DNA of 44,434 nt, from NCBI GenBank assembly GCA_028280405.1, contig JANQLW010000058.1:1-44434 (forward strand), written 5' to 3'. The notes under the pieces were generated by a model, which worked only from the letters and a program-made list of their open reading frames with translations, was not told where the DNA came from and searched no databases. The position numbers and the translations under genes are program-made. This document shows, one piece after another, positions 1 to 8,906 of this stretch (its first letter is position 1; the number at the start of each line of letters is the position of its first letter). The DNA is from Bacteroidales bacterium. Lineage in GTDB: Bacteria; Bacteroidota; Bacteroidia; Bacteroidales; GCA-2711565.

Positions 1-217
1 ATCAATTTGTTCTATATTTTTTTTACAGGCTTATCAACCCTAATATCTTAATAACTATTGTCATGGAAGCTTAAATTGACGGCTATGGGATGGCTTCCCC
101 CTGGTGTTAAATATTTTCTTTTTTTTCATCATTTGAAGGAAATAAAATCATTGAGAGATGACATCCCTATTGATCCTCTTTTTCATTATCTTTATAAAAA
201 AATCCACTACATAAATA

Positions 218-448
218 ATGGATCAAGAAGGAATAAAAATAGTTTATACCGGAAGTTGTGTACATGCCAATTTCATCAAAAGCATTTTAACAGATAATGG
301 TATCAATTGTATGGTGCAAGACACATTGAACGAAAGTATCAGATCGGGTTTTGCATCCGGTTCACCTGACAATGCTTGTAGAGTTTTTGTGGATAAAGAA
401 ATGTTTGAATTGGCAGATAAACTTTATCAAAGAATACCTCACTCATAA
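218..448 (+). CDS. DUF2007-type small signal-transducing-like protein
   Basis: This 76-residue cytoplasmic protein has the look of the DUF2007 family: an opening strand (IKIVYTGSCVHANFIKSIL), a short middle containing GINCMVQDT, and a final helix (DKEMFELADKLYQRI). Small ACT/GlnB-like folds of this kind often accompany metabolic genes, and their biochemical role is not established. The ATG at 218 is preferred over an overlapping open frame beginning at 58, which has no family character. The stop lies 15 bases before the next gene, so the two are probably cotranscribed. The family call rests on overall pattern and length. Confidence 0.75.
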   Translation: MDQEGIKIVYTGSCVHANFIKSILTDNGINCMVQDTLNESIRSGFASGSPDNACRVFVDKEMFELADKLYQRIPHS

Positions 449-463
449 TTTATAATTAAATAC

Positions 464-1276
464 ATGCGCCTCGCTAATCACCAATTCTTTTTCCTTAATG
501 ATAATATAAAAAAAAGCAAAGAATACGATTACTCAATTTTATATAAAGGAACTTCAATTTATGAGGTCATACGAATTATTGATGGTAAAACTGTTTTCTT
601 TGAAGAACATTACACAAGATTGATTAATTCAGCTAATTCACTCAATATTGAAATCTGGCTAACAAAAAAAGAAATTCTTCATCACATGAAAGAATTAGCC
701 GGAATTAACAATGTTTCAAATGGTAATATTGAACTAATCTTTCATCTGGAAGACAAAAATCGAACTTTTCTTTGCTTATTTATTGAAAACAAATATCCAA
801 ATCCGGAAGAATATGAAAACGGAGTTCCAACAGATTTATATTTTGCTGAAAGGAATAATCCAACAATAAAAAGTATAAATCTTGAACTAAGAAAACAAAC
901 TATAAATGAAATTCAAATTAAAGATCTATTTGAATTATTACTTGTAAATAAGGACGGCTACATTACAGAAGGGAGCCGATCCAATATTTTTCTCATAAAA
1001 GATGATATAGTATGGACCACCCCTGTTGAGGATGTCCTTCCAGGTATTACCAGAGAAAAAGTAATACTTATATGTAAAGGGCTTAATTGCCAGTTTATTG
1101 AAAAACCAATACACGTTTATGATTTAACTGAATTTGATGCGGCGTTTTATACAGGAACTTCTCCTAAAGTAATCCCCATTTCGAATATTGGGAAATTACA
1201 ATTAAACCCAACTCATCCTATCCTCAAGAATATTATAAAAGCTTATGATGAAATGATCTATGAACATCTTTTATAA
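464..1276 (+). CDS. Aminotransferase class IV (BCAT/PabC-like, PLP fold type IV)
   Basis: A 270-residue PLP-dependent enzyme of fold type IV. The family includes branched-chain aminotransferases, D-amino-acid aminotransferase and aminodeoxychorismate lyase. Visible hallmarks are GTSIYEVIRIIDG near residues 28-40, the TIKSIN segment around 134-139 whose K136 is the likely Schiff-base lysine, the phosphate-cup motif ITEGSRSNIFLIKDD, and VLPGITREKV further on. The C-terminal TGTSPKVIPI matches the usual loop. The length is normal for a lyase or a short BCAT. The reaction cannot be fixed from these motifs: 4-amino-4-deoxychorismate lyase for folate synthesis and an amino-acid transaminase both remain possible. 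It follows the DUF2007 gene closely and ends at a terminator. Confidence 0.85.
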   Translation: MRLANHQFFFLNDNIKKSKEYDYSILYKGTSIYEVIRIIDGKTVFFEEHYTRLINSANSLNIEIWLTKKEILHHMKELAGINNVSNGNIELIFHLEDKNRTFLCLFIENKYPNPEEYENGVPTDLYFAERNNPTIKSINLELRKQTINEIQIKDLFELLLVNKDGYITEGSRSNIFLIKDDIVWTTPVEDVLPGITREKVILICKGLNCQFIEKPIHVYDLTEFDAAFYTGTSPKVIPISNIGKLQLNPTHPILKNIIKAYDEMIYEHLL

Positions 1277-1300
1277 CAAATAAAAACTAATAATAAAATA

Positions 1301-1334
1301 AAAGCCATCGTCTAAACTAAGACCAATGGCTTTT
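1301..1334. terminator. Bidirectional rho-independent terminator between convergent genes
   Basis: AAAGCCAT at 1301-1308 pairs with ATGGCTTT at 1326-1333, and GTCT at 1310-1313 pairs with AGAC at 1320-1323 around a six-base loop. The A-rich left edge and T-rich right edge give U-tails on both strands. It sits between the + strand aminotransferase stop and the - strand BNR-protein stop. Confidence 0.8.
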
Positions 1335-1355
1335 AAAACTATATGTTCTTAATAA

Positions 1356-3692
1356 TTATTTCTTTTTCTGAAGCAATTTAGTAGCATCTAATGCAAACAT
1401 TCCCCTACCATGAGTTGCAACTACTATTACATTATGCTTAGAATGATAAATCAAGTCATGTACATAACATGAAGGCAGGTCTCCAAGCACTTCCCAGTTT
1501 TTGCCATCATCTTCAGAAACATAAACACCTGTATCTGTTCCTACAAATAAAACTCCTTTACGGAACGGATGTTCACGAATTACATTTACCGGCCCGAATG
1601 GGATATTCCCGGAAATATCTTTCCATGTAGTTCCATAATCTTCAGATTTCCATACATAAGCCGTGAAATCATCATCACGCTTTCCATTTTGGGTTGCATA
1701 TACAGAACTCATATCGTATTTAGAAGCAATTACTCTGGAAATCCATCTGCCATTTTCCAAGCCATTCGTAATGAGTTTCCAGTTTTTACCACCATCTTTG
1801 CTTACATGAAGTTGTCCATCATCCGTACCTGCATATAAAATACCATACATTAATGAAGATTCAGAAATTGCCGTAAGTGTTTGGAATGGGATATCTCCCA
1901 TTTTGGTTTTATCATTTAAGCTTAAATCCGGGCTGATTTTCTCCCAGGTATCACCTTTATCTTTAGAGCGGAACAAATACTGCATTCCATGATAAACGAT
2001 ATCAGGATTATGAGGAGATAACATAAATGGGGCCATCCATTGCCCTCTTAGCTTTGGTTCATCATCAAAAATTTTCGGCATGATACTTTCAGTATCACCC
2101 CAGCTATATTTTTTACCGGGCTTATAATAAGTACGATTGATAGCACCATAAAAAGAAGCTGCATAAACCAGGTTTTCATCTTCCGGGCTGATCACATGAT
2201 GACTATCTTCCCATCCGGGAGCTCTTTCAAACTCAACAGCTCTGAATCTATTTCCCATCTTCATTACAGTTCCTCTATAACTACCATGATCCTGAACTGA
2301 ACCATAAACTTTAAATGGATCAGCCATATCAAATCCTACATTATAGAATTGAATAATTGGTAAGTTATCTGTAAATGATTTCCAGTTTTTACCTCCATCA
2401 TAAGATACGGAAACACCACCATCATTTGCATTTACCAGATAATCAGAATTATCAGGATCTATCCATAAACCATGATGATCAGCATGCATCCCATTTAACT
2501 GACGGAATGTTTTACCCGCATCATTAGATACATTCAGGCGTAAACCCATAGTATAAATCGTATTTTCATCATTCGGATCCACACGCATTTGTCCGAAAAC
2601 CCAACCATACGTAGCTGAATGACGTTCCATATAAGTTTTCATTTTATCGGTCTGTCCGCTCATTAAGGTCCAGTTTGCTCCTTTATCATCTGAACGATAA
2701 ACCTGAGCTCCTTTGATATAGCCTTTTTTCTTACGGCCATAAGAATCAATTTCGCCCTCTTTAGCTTTTACAAGTTCATAACAGTCTACAAAAGCATAGA
2801 TAACATTTGGATTGGATCTGGCTATATCAATTCCAATACGTCCTCTGTGTTTTCCTTCCGGTAATCCTTTATTAATTTTTTTCCAGTTCTTACCACCATT
2901 GGTCGTTTTATAGATACCGCTTTTAGAGTAGTTTTTCAAAGTACGGGGGTCATTCCATTTTTTACGGATACGTTGCCATGTTGCAGCATATACAGTTTCC
3001 GGATCTGATGGATCCATTACTAAATCAATAGCACCTGTCAAGTCATCAACATACAATATTTTTTTCCAGCTTTTCCCTCCATCGGTAGTTTTGTATACAC
3101 CACGTTCCTTATTTTTAGTCCACTCATGCCCGGAAGCAGCAACATAAACAATATTTGAATTTTCAGGATGAATAAGAATACGAGCTATGGTATTTGTATT
3201 ATGTAAGCCCATATGCTTCCAGGTCTTGCCGCCATCTGCTGTTTTAAAAATACCACATCCTGCCATAGAACTTCTGAAAATATTGGCTTCACCGGTTCCG
3301 ACCCATAATACTTCAGAATTCTGAGGATCCAGAGCAATATCTCCTATTGAAGAAGTAGCCTGATTTTCAAAGATCGGATACCAGCTTACTCCTTCATTAT
3401 CGGTACGCCAAACGCCTCCCGATGCTGCAGCCGCATATATTGTATAATTTTTACCCTTAGGAGCTACCACTTCCACATCAGTAACACGTCCGCTAATATT
3501 TGTTGGCCCGATAAAACTCCATTTAAAATCTTTGAATGAAGATTTTTCTTTCATTTCCTTATGCAAATCATAAGCTTTCAAGCGGTCTTCACCTTTAGTC
3601 ACTTTTTCTTTCTGAGCATAAGTAAATGTAGCTGAGCTGACAAATAGCATCATCAGCAGAGCTATTAAACTAAATTTCATTTTGTTTCTCAT
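1356..3692 (-). CDS. Secreted BNR/Asp-box beta-propeller (VPS10/sortilin-like) protein
   Basis: A secreted protein of about 778 residues made of repeated propeller blades. About eleven Asp-box motifs of the form S/T-x-D-x-G-x-T/N-W are visible, for example TADGGKTW, TTDGGKSW, TTNGGKNW, SYDGGKNW, SKDGGKNW and SEDDGKNW. Each is preceded by a strand such as VYAAT or LWVGTGE. This matches the WD40/YVTN/BNR-like (sortilin, Ycf48, sialidase-like) repeat group. No sialidase catalytic residues can be assigned, so binding or scaffolding is as likely as hydrolysis. The signal peptide runs through SSATFTYAQ. The frame opens at 3752, but I prefer the ATG at 3692 (or 3680) because it puts the signal peptide at the N-terminus and avoids overlap with the TauE gene. 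No C-terminal secretion domain is seen. Confidence 0.8.
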   Translation of the reverse strand: MRNKMKFSLIALLMMLFVSSATFTYAQKEKVTKGEDRLKAYDLHKEMKEKSSFKDFKWSFIGPTNISGRVTDVEVVAPKGKNYTIYAAAASGGVWRTDNEGVSWYPIFENQATSSIGDIALDPQNSEVLWVGTGEANIFRSSMAGCGIFKTADGGKTWKHMGLHNTNTIARILIHPENSNIVYVAASGHEWTKNKERGVYKTTDGGKSWKKILYVDDLTGAIDLVMDPSDPETVYAATWQRIRKKWNDPRTLKNYSKSGIYKTTNGGKNWKKINKGLPEGKHRGRIGIDIARSNPNVIYAFVDCYELVKAKEGEIDSYGRKKKGYIKGAQVYRSDDKGANWTLMSGQTDKMKTYMERHSATYGWVFGQMRVDPNDENTIYTMGLRLNVSNDAGKTFRQLNGMHADHHGLWIDPDNSDYLVNANDGGVSVSYDGGKNWKSFTDNLPIIQFYNVGFDMADPFKVYGSVQDHGSYRGTVMKMGNRFRAVEFERAPGWEDSHHVISPEDENLVYAASFYGAINRTYYKPGKKYSWGDTESIMPKIFDDEPKLRGQWMAPFMLSPHNPDIVYHGMQYLFRSKDKGDTWEKISPDLSLNDKTKMGDIPFQTLTAISESSLMYGILYAGTDDGQLHVSKDGGKNWKLITNGLENGRWISRVIASKYDMSSVYATQNGKRDDDFTAYVWKSEDYGTTWKDISGNIPFGPVNVIREHPFRKGVLFVGTDTGVYVSEDDGKNWEVLGDLPSCYVHDLIYHSKHNVIVVATHGRGMFALDATKLLQKKK

Positions 3693-3732
3693 AATATTTG
3701 AATGGTTCATATGTAAATAAAATAGTTTACAG

Positions 3733-4521
3733 CTAAATAATTCCTGTTCCAAAAATGAGGGAGAATACCATGATCAGGATCCCAACACTAAGTTGCACAA
3801 TCCTCATAGTAACTTTTTTCAATAATTGCCTTCCGATAAGAGATCCCATAAAAGCAGACAAGATAGCAACTAAAACAAATAAATAATATTTAGAATCGCC
3901 GATACTATTTATTTTATCGACAAAAAAGGAAGTGCCATAAACTGTTAATCTGGACAAGTCTATAAGAATAGCCGCTGCAATCCCCGTTGCAATAAAAGCT
4001 TCTTTTTCCAAACCTGCTCTTAATAGAAACATAGACCTTAAAGCTCCCTGATGCCCTGATAAACCTCCAAAGAATCCGGATAATAAACCTCCAAGAGGCA
4101 AAAGGTTCCTGCTAAATTGCAATTTTTTCAAACGTTTATTAATCTCTACGACTGCAAAAATGAATAGAAGAATAGCTATAATAATTCTAATTAAAGAAGT
4201 TTGTAAACTTTGTCCAAACAATTTATATTCAATGATTGATTCTGTAGAACTCAATATATTCAAGGTATAAGCTCCTAAAAAAGCAGCTATGGCAGCGGGT
4301 ACTCCAAACCGAATAACAACCGAATAATTTACCATTTTCGATAACAATCCGAATTTAAAAAGATTATTGGCCAAATGTACGATAGCAGTTAATGCAATAG
4401 CAATTTCTACAGGGAAGAAAACAGTAAATACAGGTAAAAGAATGGTACCTAAGCCAAAACCCGAAAAAAAAGTGAGCATGGCAGCACCAAAAGCAACAAT
4501 GATTATTAGTAAATAATCCAT
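3733..4521 (-). CDS. TauE/SafE family sulfite/organosulfonate exporter-like permease
   Basis: A 262-residue inner-membrane protein with about eight hydrophobic segments arranged as two related halves. It opens with YLLIIIVAFGAAMLTFFSGFGLGTILLPVF. The motif GGLLSGFFGGLSGHQGALRSMFLL begins the second half, as in the TauE/SafE (DUF81) family. Family members are thought to move sulfite, sulfoacetate or related anions outward. The gene starts 19 bases after the DsrE gene stop, which supports a sulfur-linked role. The substrate itself is inferred from family only. Confidence 0.88.
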   Translation of the reverse strand: MDYLLIIIVAFGAAMLTFFSGFGLGTILLPVFTVFFPVEIAIALTAIVHLANNLFKFGLLSKMVNYSVVIRFGVPAAIAAFLGAYTLNILSSTESIIEYKLFGQSLQTSLIRIIIAILLFIFAVVEINKRLKKLQFSRNLLPLGGLLSGFFGGLSGHQGALRSMFLLRAGLEKEAFIATGIAAAILIDLSRLTVYGTSFFVDKINSIGDSKYYLFVLVAILSAFMGSLIGRQLLKKVTMRIVQLSVGILIMVFSLIFGTGII

Positions 4522-4540
4522 TGAAATTATCTCTAAAGGG

Positions 4541-5014
4541 TTAGAATGTAACTACATTTTCCTTTTTAATGAAATCAGTTAAATCTTTTCCGGCATATTT
4601 TACCCTTGCTCCTATTTCTGCAAGTTTATCAGAAACTTTATACATATCTGCACAAGCTTTACAAGCCATAATATCTACACCTACTTTTTTCATTTTCTTT
4701 ACATATGCCTGCAAATCCTTATCTTCAGATAAAAGTTTTGAAGAAGGCCCCCAAATCAACAGGGTTATTTCTTTCCACCAACCATATTTCTTGGCATTGT
4801 ATACATACATAAATACCATTTTTTCTGCAACATCTTTATCGCCACTGGTCCAAACAACAACAAGTTTTTCACTTGGTTTAAACATATTTTGACCTGATTT
4901 TAAAGAAATTGTTTTAGAAACAGGAGCTGCCTGATTACTTTGTGCCTGAGCATTGATACAAAATGCAAAAGATAAAATAGTAATTAATAGTACATTTAGT
5001 TTTATTGTTTTCAT
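4541..5014 (-). CDS. Secreted DsrE/DsrF-like sulfur-relay family protein
   Basis: A 157-residue protein with a cleavable signal peptide ending near INAQAQS. The mature part has the DsrE-like Rossmann-type order: VVVWTSGDKDVAEKMVFMYVYNA, then ITLLIWGPSSKLL, then VDIMACKACADMYKV. The ACKAC dicysteine sits where DsrE-type sulfurtransferases keep their reactive cysteine. Cytoplasmic DsrE proteins carry persulfide sulfur, while this exported form would work in the periplasm. The adjacent TauE-type exporter fits handling of sulfur species in the envelope. I see no other sulfur-oxidation genes here, so the pathway is uncertain. Confidence 0.82.
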   Translation of the reverse strand: MKTIKLNVLLITILSFAFCINAQAQSNQAAPVSKTISLKSGQNMFKPSEKLVVVWTSGDKDVAEKMVFMYVYNAKKYGWWKEITLLIWGPSSKLLSEDKDLQAYVKKMKKVGVDIMACKACADMYKVSDKLAEIGARVKYAGKDLTDFIKKENVVTF

Positions 5015-5059
5015 AATATTAGTTTATTTAATTTTTATTTATAATGCGTAAATGATTAA

Positions 5060-5080
5060 ACCTGCCTGCGGCAGGCAGGT
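5060..5080. repeat. CCTGCC-type perfect hairpin palindrome, copy 1
   Basis: The left arm ACCTGCCTGC is followed by one central G and the right arm GCAGGCAGGT, giving a ten-base-pair inverted repeat. It is extremely GC-rich against an AT-rich intergenic background. It lies between the cotransporter and DsrE genes. The same core recurs at 8339-8352 (half) and 8450-8469 (full). Confidence 0.85.
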
Positions 5081-5119
5081 GAATGAATGCTTAAATAAAA
5101 TAACTCACAACTTATAATT

Positions 5120-7357
5120 TTATTCTATTTCTTTCGCTTTATGTGCATTCACAAATAAGGTATCACCAATGTTATCGTAGCCTTTAAACAAATCCAAACC
5201 ATAAAGTTCCAAATGCTCAGGCCGGAAGCCAATAATAGTTAAACCGGCATTTTTTGATCGCTCATTAATGATATGTTTGGAACTTTCCTCCTCATTTCTC
5301 TTACTAATAATTTCAATATTATTGGGACTTACAGGAATTCTGCCTTTCTGAACCAATTCAACTAAATTCTTTCGGGTCAAATGCTCCTCATTCTTTTTAC
5401 AGATTTCAAATATGGTAATATTCGAATTTTTCCAATCCGGATGGCCAAGAAAGATATAACTCAATAATATCATCAGATTTGAATTCTCATGATCAAAACT
5501 TCTGATCCAAACATGTATTGAACTTCCCTCTTTAACTTCTTTACTGGAACTGCCCAAAATACAAACATCCAGGTTAGCTGCCAGAATCAAATTGAAATTA
5601 TCAATAAATTCTTTAAGCTCTCCCTTTTGATTTTTATCGTACTCAAATACAACCATATTATTTTCCATTCCTGAAATACCGGGTAATTGAATGGATTGTG
5701 CCAATGCGGAAGTATAAGAAGGAGAAATGACAGTATCAATATAAACACTGTCCCGGCCTTTGCCTGCAGCTTTCAATATGAGTTTCTTTTCCGTGCTCAA
5801 TGCTTCTCTGTTTTTCTCCTTTGTAAAAAATCCTTCAACCAAATGAATGTAAGTAGCAAAACCATATTTATAAGATAACCAATTTAAAAATCTGAAAGCT
5901 TTCGGATGATCAAATGAGTTTCTGGAAACACAAATAGCAGAAGGCCTCCAGCTTTCTGTCCTTTTTAAGCCTTTCTTTTTCTGCAGGTATATCTTTATTT
6001 TTCTGTTTAATTGAAATATTGCCCCGCTAAATATTGATTCAAGGCCTTTTCTGTTTTTATGATATCTTGATATTGCTAAATAAATTAATATCATTATTAA
6101 AATGGAAACATAAGCATAAAAGGTATTGATTTTAAACATCAACCAGAAACTCAACAAGAATCCAATTAATGAGAAATACCAGTTAGAACGAAAAGTAGGA
6201 CGATATGAAGGGTCAGAACCAAAATGATTTAGAAAAGAGATCAAACAGATTGCTCCGTAAGTTACCATAAAAAACATAGAAATAATTTCAGCAACTGAGT
6301 CCACATCACCTAATGCTACAAATATAAAGGCTATAATTATAGTTATAACTGCTGAATTAATAGGTTCATTATCCTTTTCACGCCCTTTTGCAGTATATCT
6401 GTTAAACATAGGAAAAGGGAATGATTCATCCACACCTAAAGCTTGTAGTGTTCTGGGAGCAACTAATATGGAACCAATAGCGGAAGACATAGTACTTGCA
6501 GCTAAACCAACAGGAATCACGATCCAGCCCCATAATGTAACATCAGCCATTACCAGCTGGTTATTTGCAAGATTATCAGCAGTTGCTGAAGCACTCAACT
6601 TCCAAACAATTGCTAAATAAACCAGCATTCCGATGAAGGTTGCCAGTATGGTACCCAGAGGAATTGATTTTCCGGGGTTTTTCAAATCTCCCGACAATCC
6701 TATACCAGCAGCCATCCCTGTAAAAGCAGGAAATATAATTGCAAATACAAGGAAGAAATTATCCATATTTTTAAAGCTGGAGGAAAATCCCTGTGGACTT
6801 TCTCCGGGCTTGAACTCAGGAGTTCCAATAAAAAATAATACGATAGCAACAAATAATATGGCTACAACTACATAAAGGGCCTTCATTCCCATACCTGCCC
6901 CTTTAGTAAGCATTAATATACCTAGTATTGCCATAACCGGCAAACTTATAGCTTGTCGGGGTAAAGCCAAATTATACTCAGATAATAACCAGTTAAATAC
7001 AGGTTCAAAAGCCTCCGTAAAAGCAATAACATAAAAAGCCACACTAATTGCCTGGGAAAGATAAAGTGCAATTCCAATTGTAGCTCCGATATTCAATCCA
7101 AAAGAACGGGAAACAATATAATAGGCTCCTCCTCCTTCTACTTTTTTATTGGTTGCAATTTCTGAAATAGCAAAAGCCGTAGGAACAGTTACCAAATGTC
7201 CCAAAGCTACAATCAGCAACGCGCCTCCAAATCCTAAAGTACCAACTGCAAAACCAAATCTTAAAAATAAAATGGCTCCTAAAATAGTTGATATAGCTGT
7301 AAAAAAAACGGGAGCGGTACCAAAACCAAGCTTATTACCTGCTTTTACTGAATCCAT
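5120..7357 (-). CDS. SLC12-like cation-chloride cotransporter (APC superfamily permease)
   Basis: A 745-residue inner-membrane protein. Residues 1 to about 430 hold about 12 hydrophobic helices with the APC-fold start FFTAISTILGAILFLRFGFAVGTLGFGGALL and the EGGGAYYIVSRSFG motif typical of the prokaryotic Na-K-Cl cotransporter relatives. Residues from about 450 to 745 form a soluble domain (WRPSAICVSRNSFDHPKAFRF, VCILGSSSKE) resembling the universal-stress-like C-terminal domain of SLC12 proteins. The length agrees with full-length family members. The likely job is electroneutral uptake or export of ions with chloride, although amino-acid transport by an APC relative cannot be excluded. It is divergent from the CAP-SPOR gene, with 81 bases between them. 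Confidence 0.82.
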   Translation of the reverse strand: MDSVKAGNKLGFGTAPVFFTAISTILGAILFLRFGFAVGTLGFGGALLIVALGHLVTVPTAFAISEIATNKKVEGGGAYYIVSRSFGLNIGATIGIALYLSQAISVAFYVIAFTEAFEPVFNWLLSEYNLALPRQAISLPVMAILGILMLTKGAGMGMKALYVVVAILFVAIVLFFIGTPEFKPGESPQGFSSSFKNMDNFFLVFAIIFPAFTGMAAGIGLSGDLKNPGKSIPLGTILATFIGMLVYLAIVWKLSASATADNLANNQLVMADVTLWGWIVIPVGLAASTMSSAIGSILVAPRTLQALGVDESFPFPMFNRYTAKGREKDNEPINSAVITIIIAFIFVALGDVDSVAEIISMFFMVTYGAICLISFLNHFGSDPSYRPTFRSNWYFSLIGFLLSFWLMFKINTFYAYVSILIMILIYLAISRYHKNRKGLESIFSGAIFQLNRKIKIYLQKKKGLKRTESWRPSAICVSRNSFDHPKAFRFLNWLSYKYGFATYIHLVEGFFTKEKNREALSTEKKLILKAAGKGRDSVYIDTVISPSYTSALAQSIQLPGISGMENNMVVFEYDKNQKGELKEFIDNFNLILAANLDVCILGSSSKEVKEGSSIHVWIRSFDHENSNLMILLSYIFLGHPDWKNSNITIFEICKKNEEHLTRKNLVELVQKGRIPVSPNNIEIISKRNEEESSKHIINERSKNAGLTIIGFRPEHLELYGLDLFKGYDNIGDTLFVNAHKAKEIE

Positions 7358-7376
7358 AAAATAAATATTCTTTACT

Positions 7377-7384
7377 CAAATGTA
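7377..7384 (-). promoter_or_regulatory. Possible Bacteroidota -7 box for the cotransporter gene
   Basis: On the - strand the sequence reads TACATTTG, matching the Bacteroidota -7 consensus TAnnTTTG. It lies about 20 bases upstream of the cotransporter ATG. No convincing -33 TTTG is seen at the usual distance, so this is only a candidate. Confidence 0.3.
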
Positions 7385-7438
7385 AGCAAAATCATTTAGT
7401 TTTATTCCTTTGTAGTAATTTCTTTTTATTTTTGAAAT

Positions 7439-8311
7439 ATGTTCCGGATCAAGGTATATTTACTTCTAATTTCAGGCATTATTTTTATCAATGCTCATTT
7501 GTTTGCAATTAAGCCATTACCCAAAAGTGGTGTTTATATTAGCAAAGATGAACTCAGGTTGATTGAATTAATTAATGCCTACCGGTTTGCCAATGATATA
7601 CCTGAAATCTCATTATCAGTATGTATGACCCATGTTGCTCATACCCATATTCAGGACTTATATCAAAACCGTCCGGATACAAGTATTTGTAATTTACATT
7701 CCTGGTCCGACAAAGGAGACTGGAGCCCCGGATGTTATCAGAATTATGCACCTGATCAAAATGTAATGTGGGATAAACCCAAAGAGTTGACTCCATACAG
7801 ATACAGAGGATATGAATTAGCTTACTGGGAACAGGATGTTATTAGCCCGGATACTATTTTTGAAAGATTAATAGAAATTCCTCAGGCAAGAGATATGCTT
7901 TTGAACAAAGGCAATTTCAAAAAGAAAAAATGGCTGGCTATAGGAGCCGGAATTCAACATGGATATGCTGTAGTATGGTTTGGACAAGTAAAAGATAAAC
8001 TCAAGCCACCAAAAGAACCTAAAGGGAAAAAAGAAAAAGTTGAACTTCCCAAACCTACAAAACAAAAAACACTTACCGTCAGAAAAAAAACAGGAAGATA
8101 CTATTTGATATTCGGAAGTTTTAAAACAGAAAAAGAAGCAGCCCGTAAATTAAAAAAATACATCAGTGAAGGATTCAGGGATGCTAAAATTGTAATTAGT
8201 AAAAATAAAATCAGAATATCTCTATCCGATCATCAAAACCTAAACAAAGCTAAAAAGGCTAAAGCCAAATTCTCAGAAAAATATCAGGAAGCCTGGATCA
8301 TGAAATATTGA
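7439..8311 (+). CDS. Secreted CAP-domain protein with C-terminal SPOR domain
   Basis: A 290-residue exported protein with a signal peptide (VYLLLISGIIFINAHLFA). Residues about 35-185 resemble a CAP/SCP domain: LIELINAYRFANDIPEISL, then CNLHSWS with the expected histidine, a GYELAYW segment in place of the GEN motif, and WLAIGAGIQHGYAVVWFGQ, the usual closing strand. A lysine- and proline-rich linker follows. Residues about 220-290 form a SPOR domain (GRYYLIFGSFKTEKEAARKL...AWIMKY), which binds denuded peptidoglycan glycans. The combination suggests a periplasmic protein attached to the cell wall. The function of bacterial CAP domains is poorly defined. Confidence 0.75.
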   Translation: MFRIKVYLLLISGIIFINAHLFAIKPLPKSGVYISKDELRLIELINAYRFANDIPEISLSVCMTHVAHTHIQDLYQNRPDTSICNLHSWSDKGDWSPGCYQNYAPDQNVMWDKPKELTPYRYRGYELAYWEQDVISPDTIFERLIEIPQARDMLLNKGNFKKKKWLAIGAGIQHGYAVVWFGQVKDKLKPPKEPKGKKEKVELPKPTKQKTLTVRKKTGRYYLIFGSFKTEKEAARKLKKYISEGFRDAKIVISKNKIRISLSDHQNLNKAKKAKAKFSEKYQEAWIMKY

Positions 8312-8338
8312 TCAATGATTGAATGATTAAATGCGTAA

Positions 8339-8352
8339 ACCTGCCTGCGGCA
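8339..8352. repeat. CCTGCC palindrome, half copy
   Basis: ACCTGCCTGCGGCA matches the first 14 bases of the full palindrome at 5060-5080, then diverges where the rest of the right arm should be. A complete copy follows about 100 bases downstream in the same orientation, so an inserted or rearranged segment may lie between them. Confidence 0.6.
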
Positions 8353-8449
8353 ACTACCGTCTACCCATATCTTTTCTGAGAAAAATCACTCTCTGATTCC
8401 TAATAATTCCTGTTTGTCTAGTTGTTTTAATATTCAATAATATCGTCCC

Positions 8450-8469
8450 CCTGCCTGCGGCAGGCAGGT
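8450..8469. repeat. CCTGCC-type hairpin palindrome, full copy
   Basis: CCTGCCTGC, one central G, then GCAGGCAGG and T. It has the same core and the same central base as the copy at 5060-5080. Both full copies are intergenic and are followed by similar TGAnT/TGAAT sequence, as expected of a dispersed REP-like element. Confidence 0.8.
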
Positions 8470-8610
8470 GATTAAATACTCAATTAGTTAATTTACTTCT
8501 TTTAATTGTAACTTTTTTATGAATTCTGTTGTCTGATAATAGTTACAAGAGAATATGAAAAATATTTTTCAATATTCATTTTTCATTATATTTGAGAGTA
8601 CTATCTATTT

Positions 8611-8742
8611 ATGAGAAATAATTTCATCGTTACCCGCAAGTTTTTAAAAATAGAATTGTCAAAACAACACTACTGCTATCATTATTTAATTGTAAGATGT
8701 TGGTTCTTTAAAAGAATTGAAAAATTGTTATCTGAAAAGTAA
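8611..8742 (+). CDS. Possible 43-residue basic peptide (very tentative)
   Basis: An ATG-initiated frame of 43 codons, starting MRNNFIVTRKFLKIELSKQ and ending RIEKLLSEK. It lies 16 bases after a TATATTTG sequence that matches the Bacteroidota -7 consensus. The predicted product is basic and hydrophobic and I recognise no family. Short frames like this arise often by chance in AT-rich DNA. Confidence 0.15.
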   Translation: MRNNFIVTRKFLKIELSKQHYCYHYLIVRCWFFKRIEKLLSEK

Positions 8743-8840
8743 GGGTATCTGTAATATTTACCGTCAGATTCTTATAGTAAGATTAACCCGGTTAAATCGG
8801 GCGTTTATCGAAAATAAGATCGTTCATTCAGAGAATAATT

Positions 8841-8848
8841 TACTTTTG
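8841..8848 (+). promoter_or_regulatory. Possible -7 box for the ABC/RND operon
   Basis: TACTTTTG matches TAnnTTTG and lies 58 bases before the ATG of the first operon gene. The -33 region has no clear TTTG, so the call is weak and rests on the -7 match and position alone. Confidence 0.3.
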
Positions 8849-8906
8849 TTTTCCATAAAAGGCTAATTATAGATTGTAAGGAATTATTTACAGATACATT
8901 AAATTA

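Larger units (their letters stand above)
8312..8906. other. Gene-poor 595-bp interval with repeats and candidate promoters
   Basis: This interval holds a half copy and a full copy of the CCTGCC palindrome, two matches to the TAnnTTTG -7 consensus (TATATTTG at 8587-8594 and TACTTTTG at 8841-8848), a weak CCCG/CGGG hairpin at 8787-8801, and a possible 43-codon frame at 8611-8742. It is the probable leader and promoter region of the ABC/RND operon that follows. Confidence 0.6.

Noticed and set aside
65..98. GGAAGC/GCTTCC hairpin near the left edge
   Set aside because: It is a six-base stem with a 22-base loop and no supporting context, so it is compatible with chance.
58..297. 79-codon open frame at the left edge
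   Set aside because: It overlaps the DUF2007 gene in another frame, has no family resemblance, and its C-terminal half is simply the out-of-frame reading of that gene.
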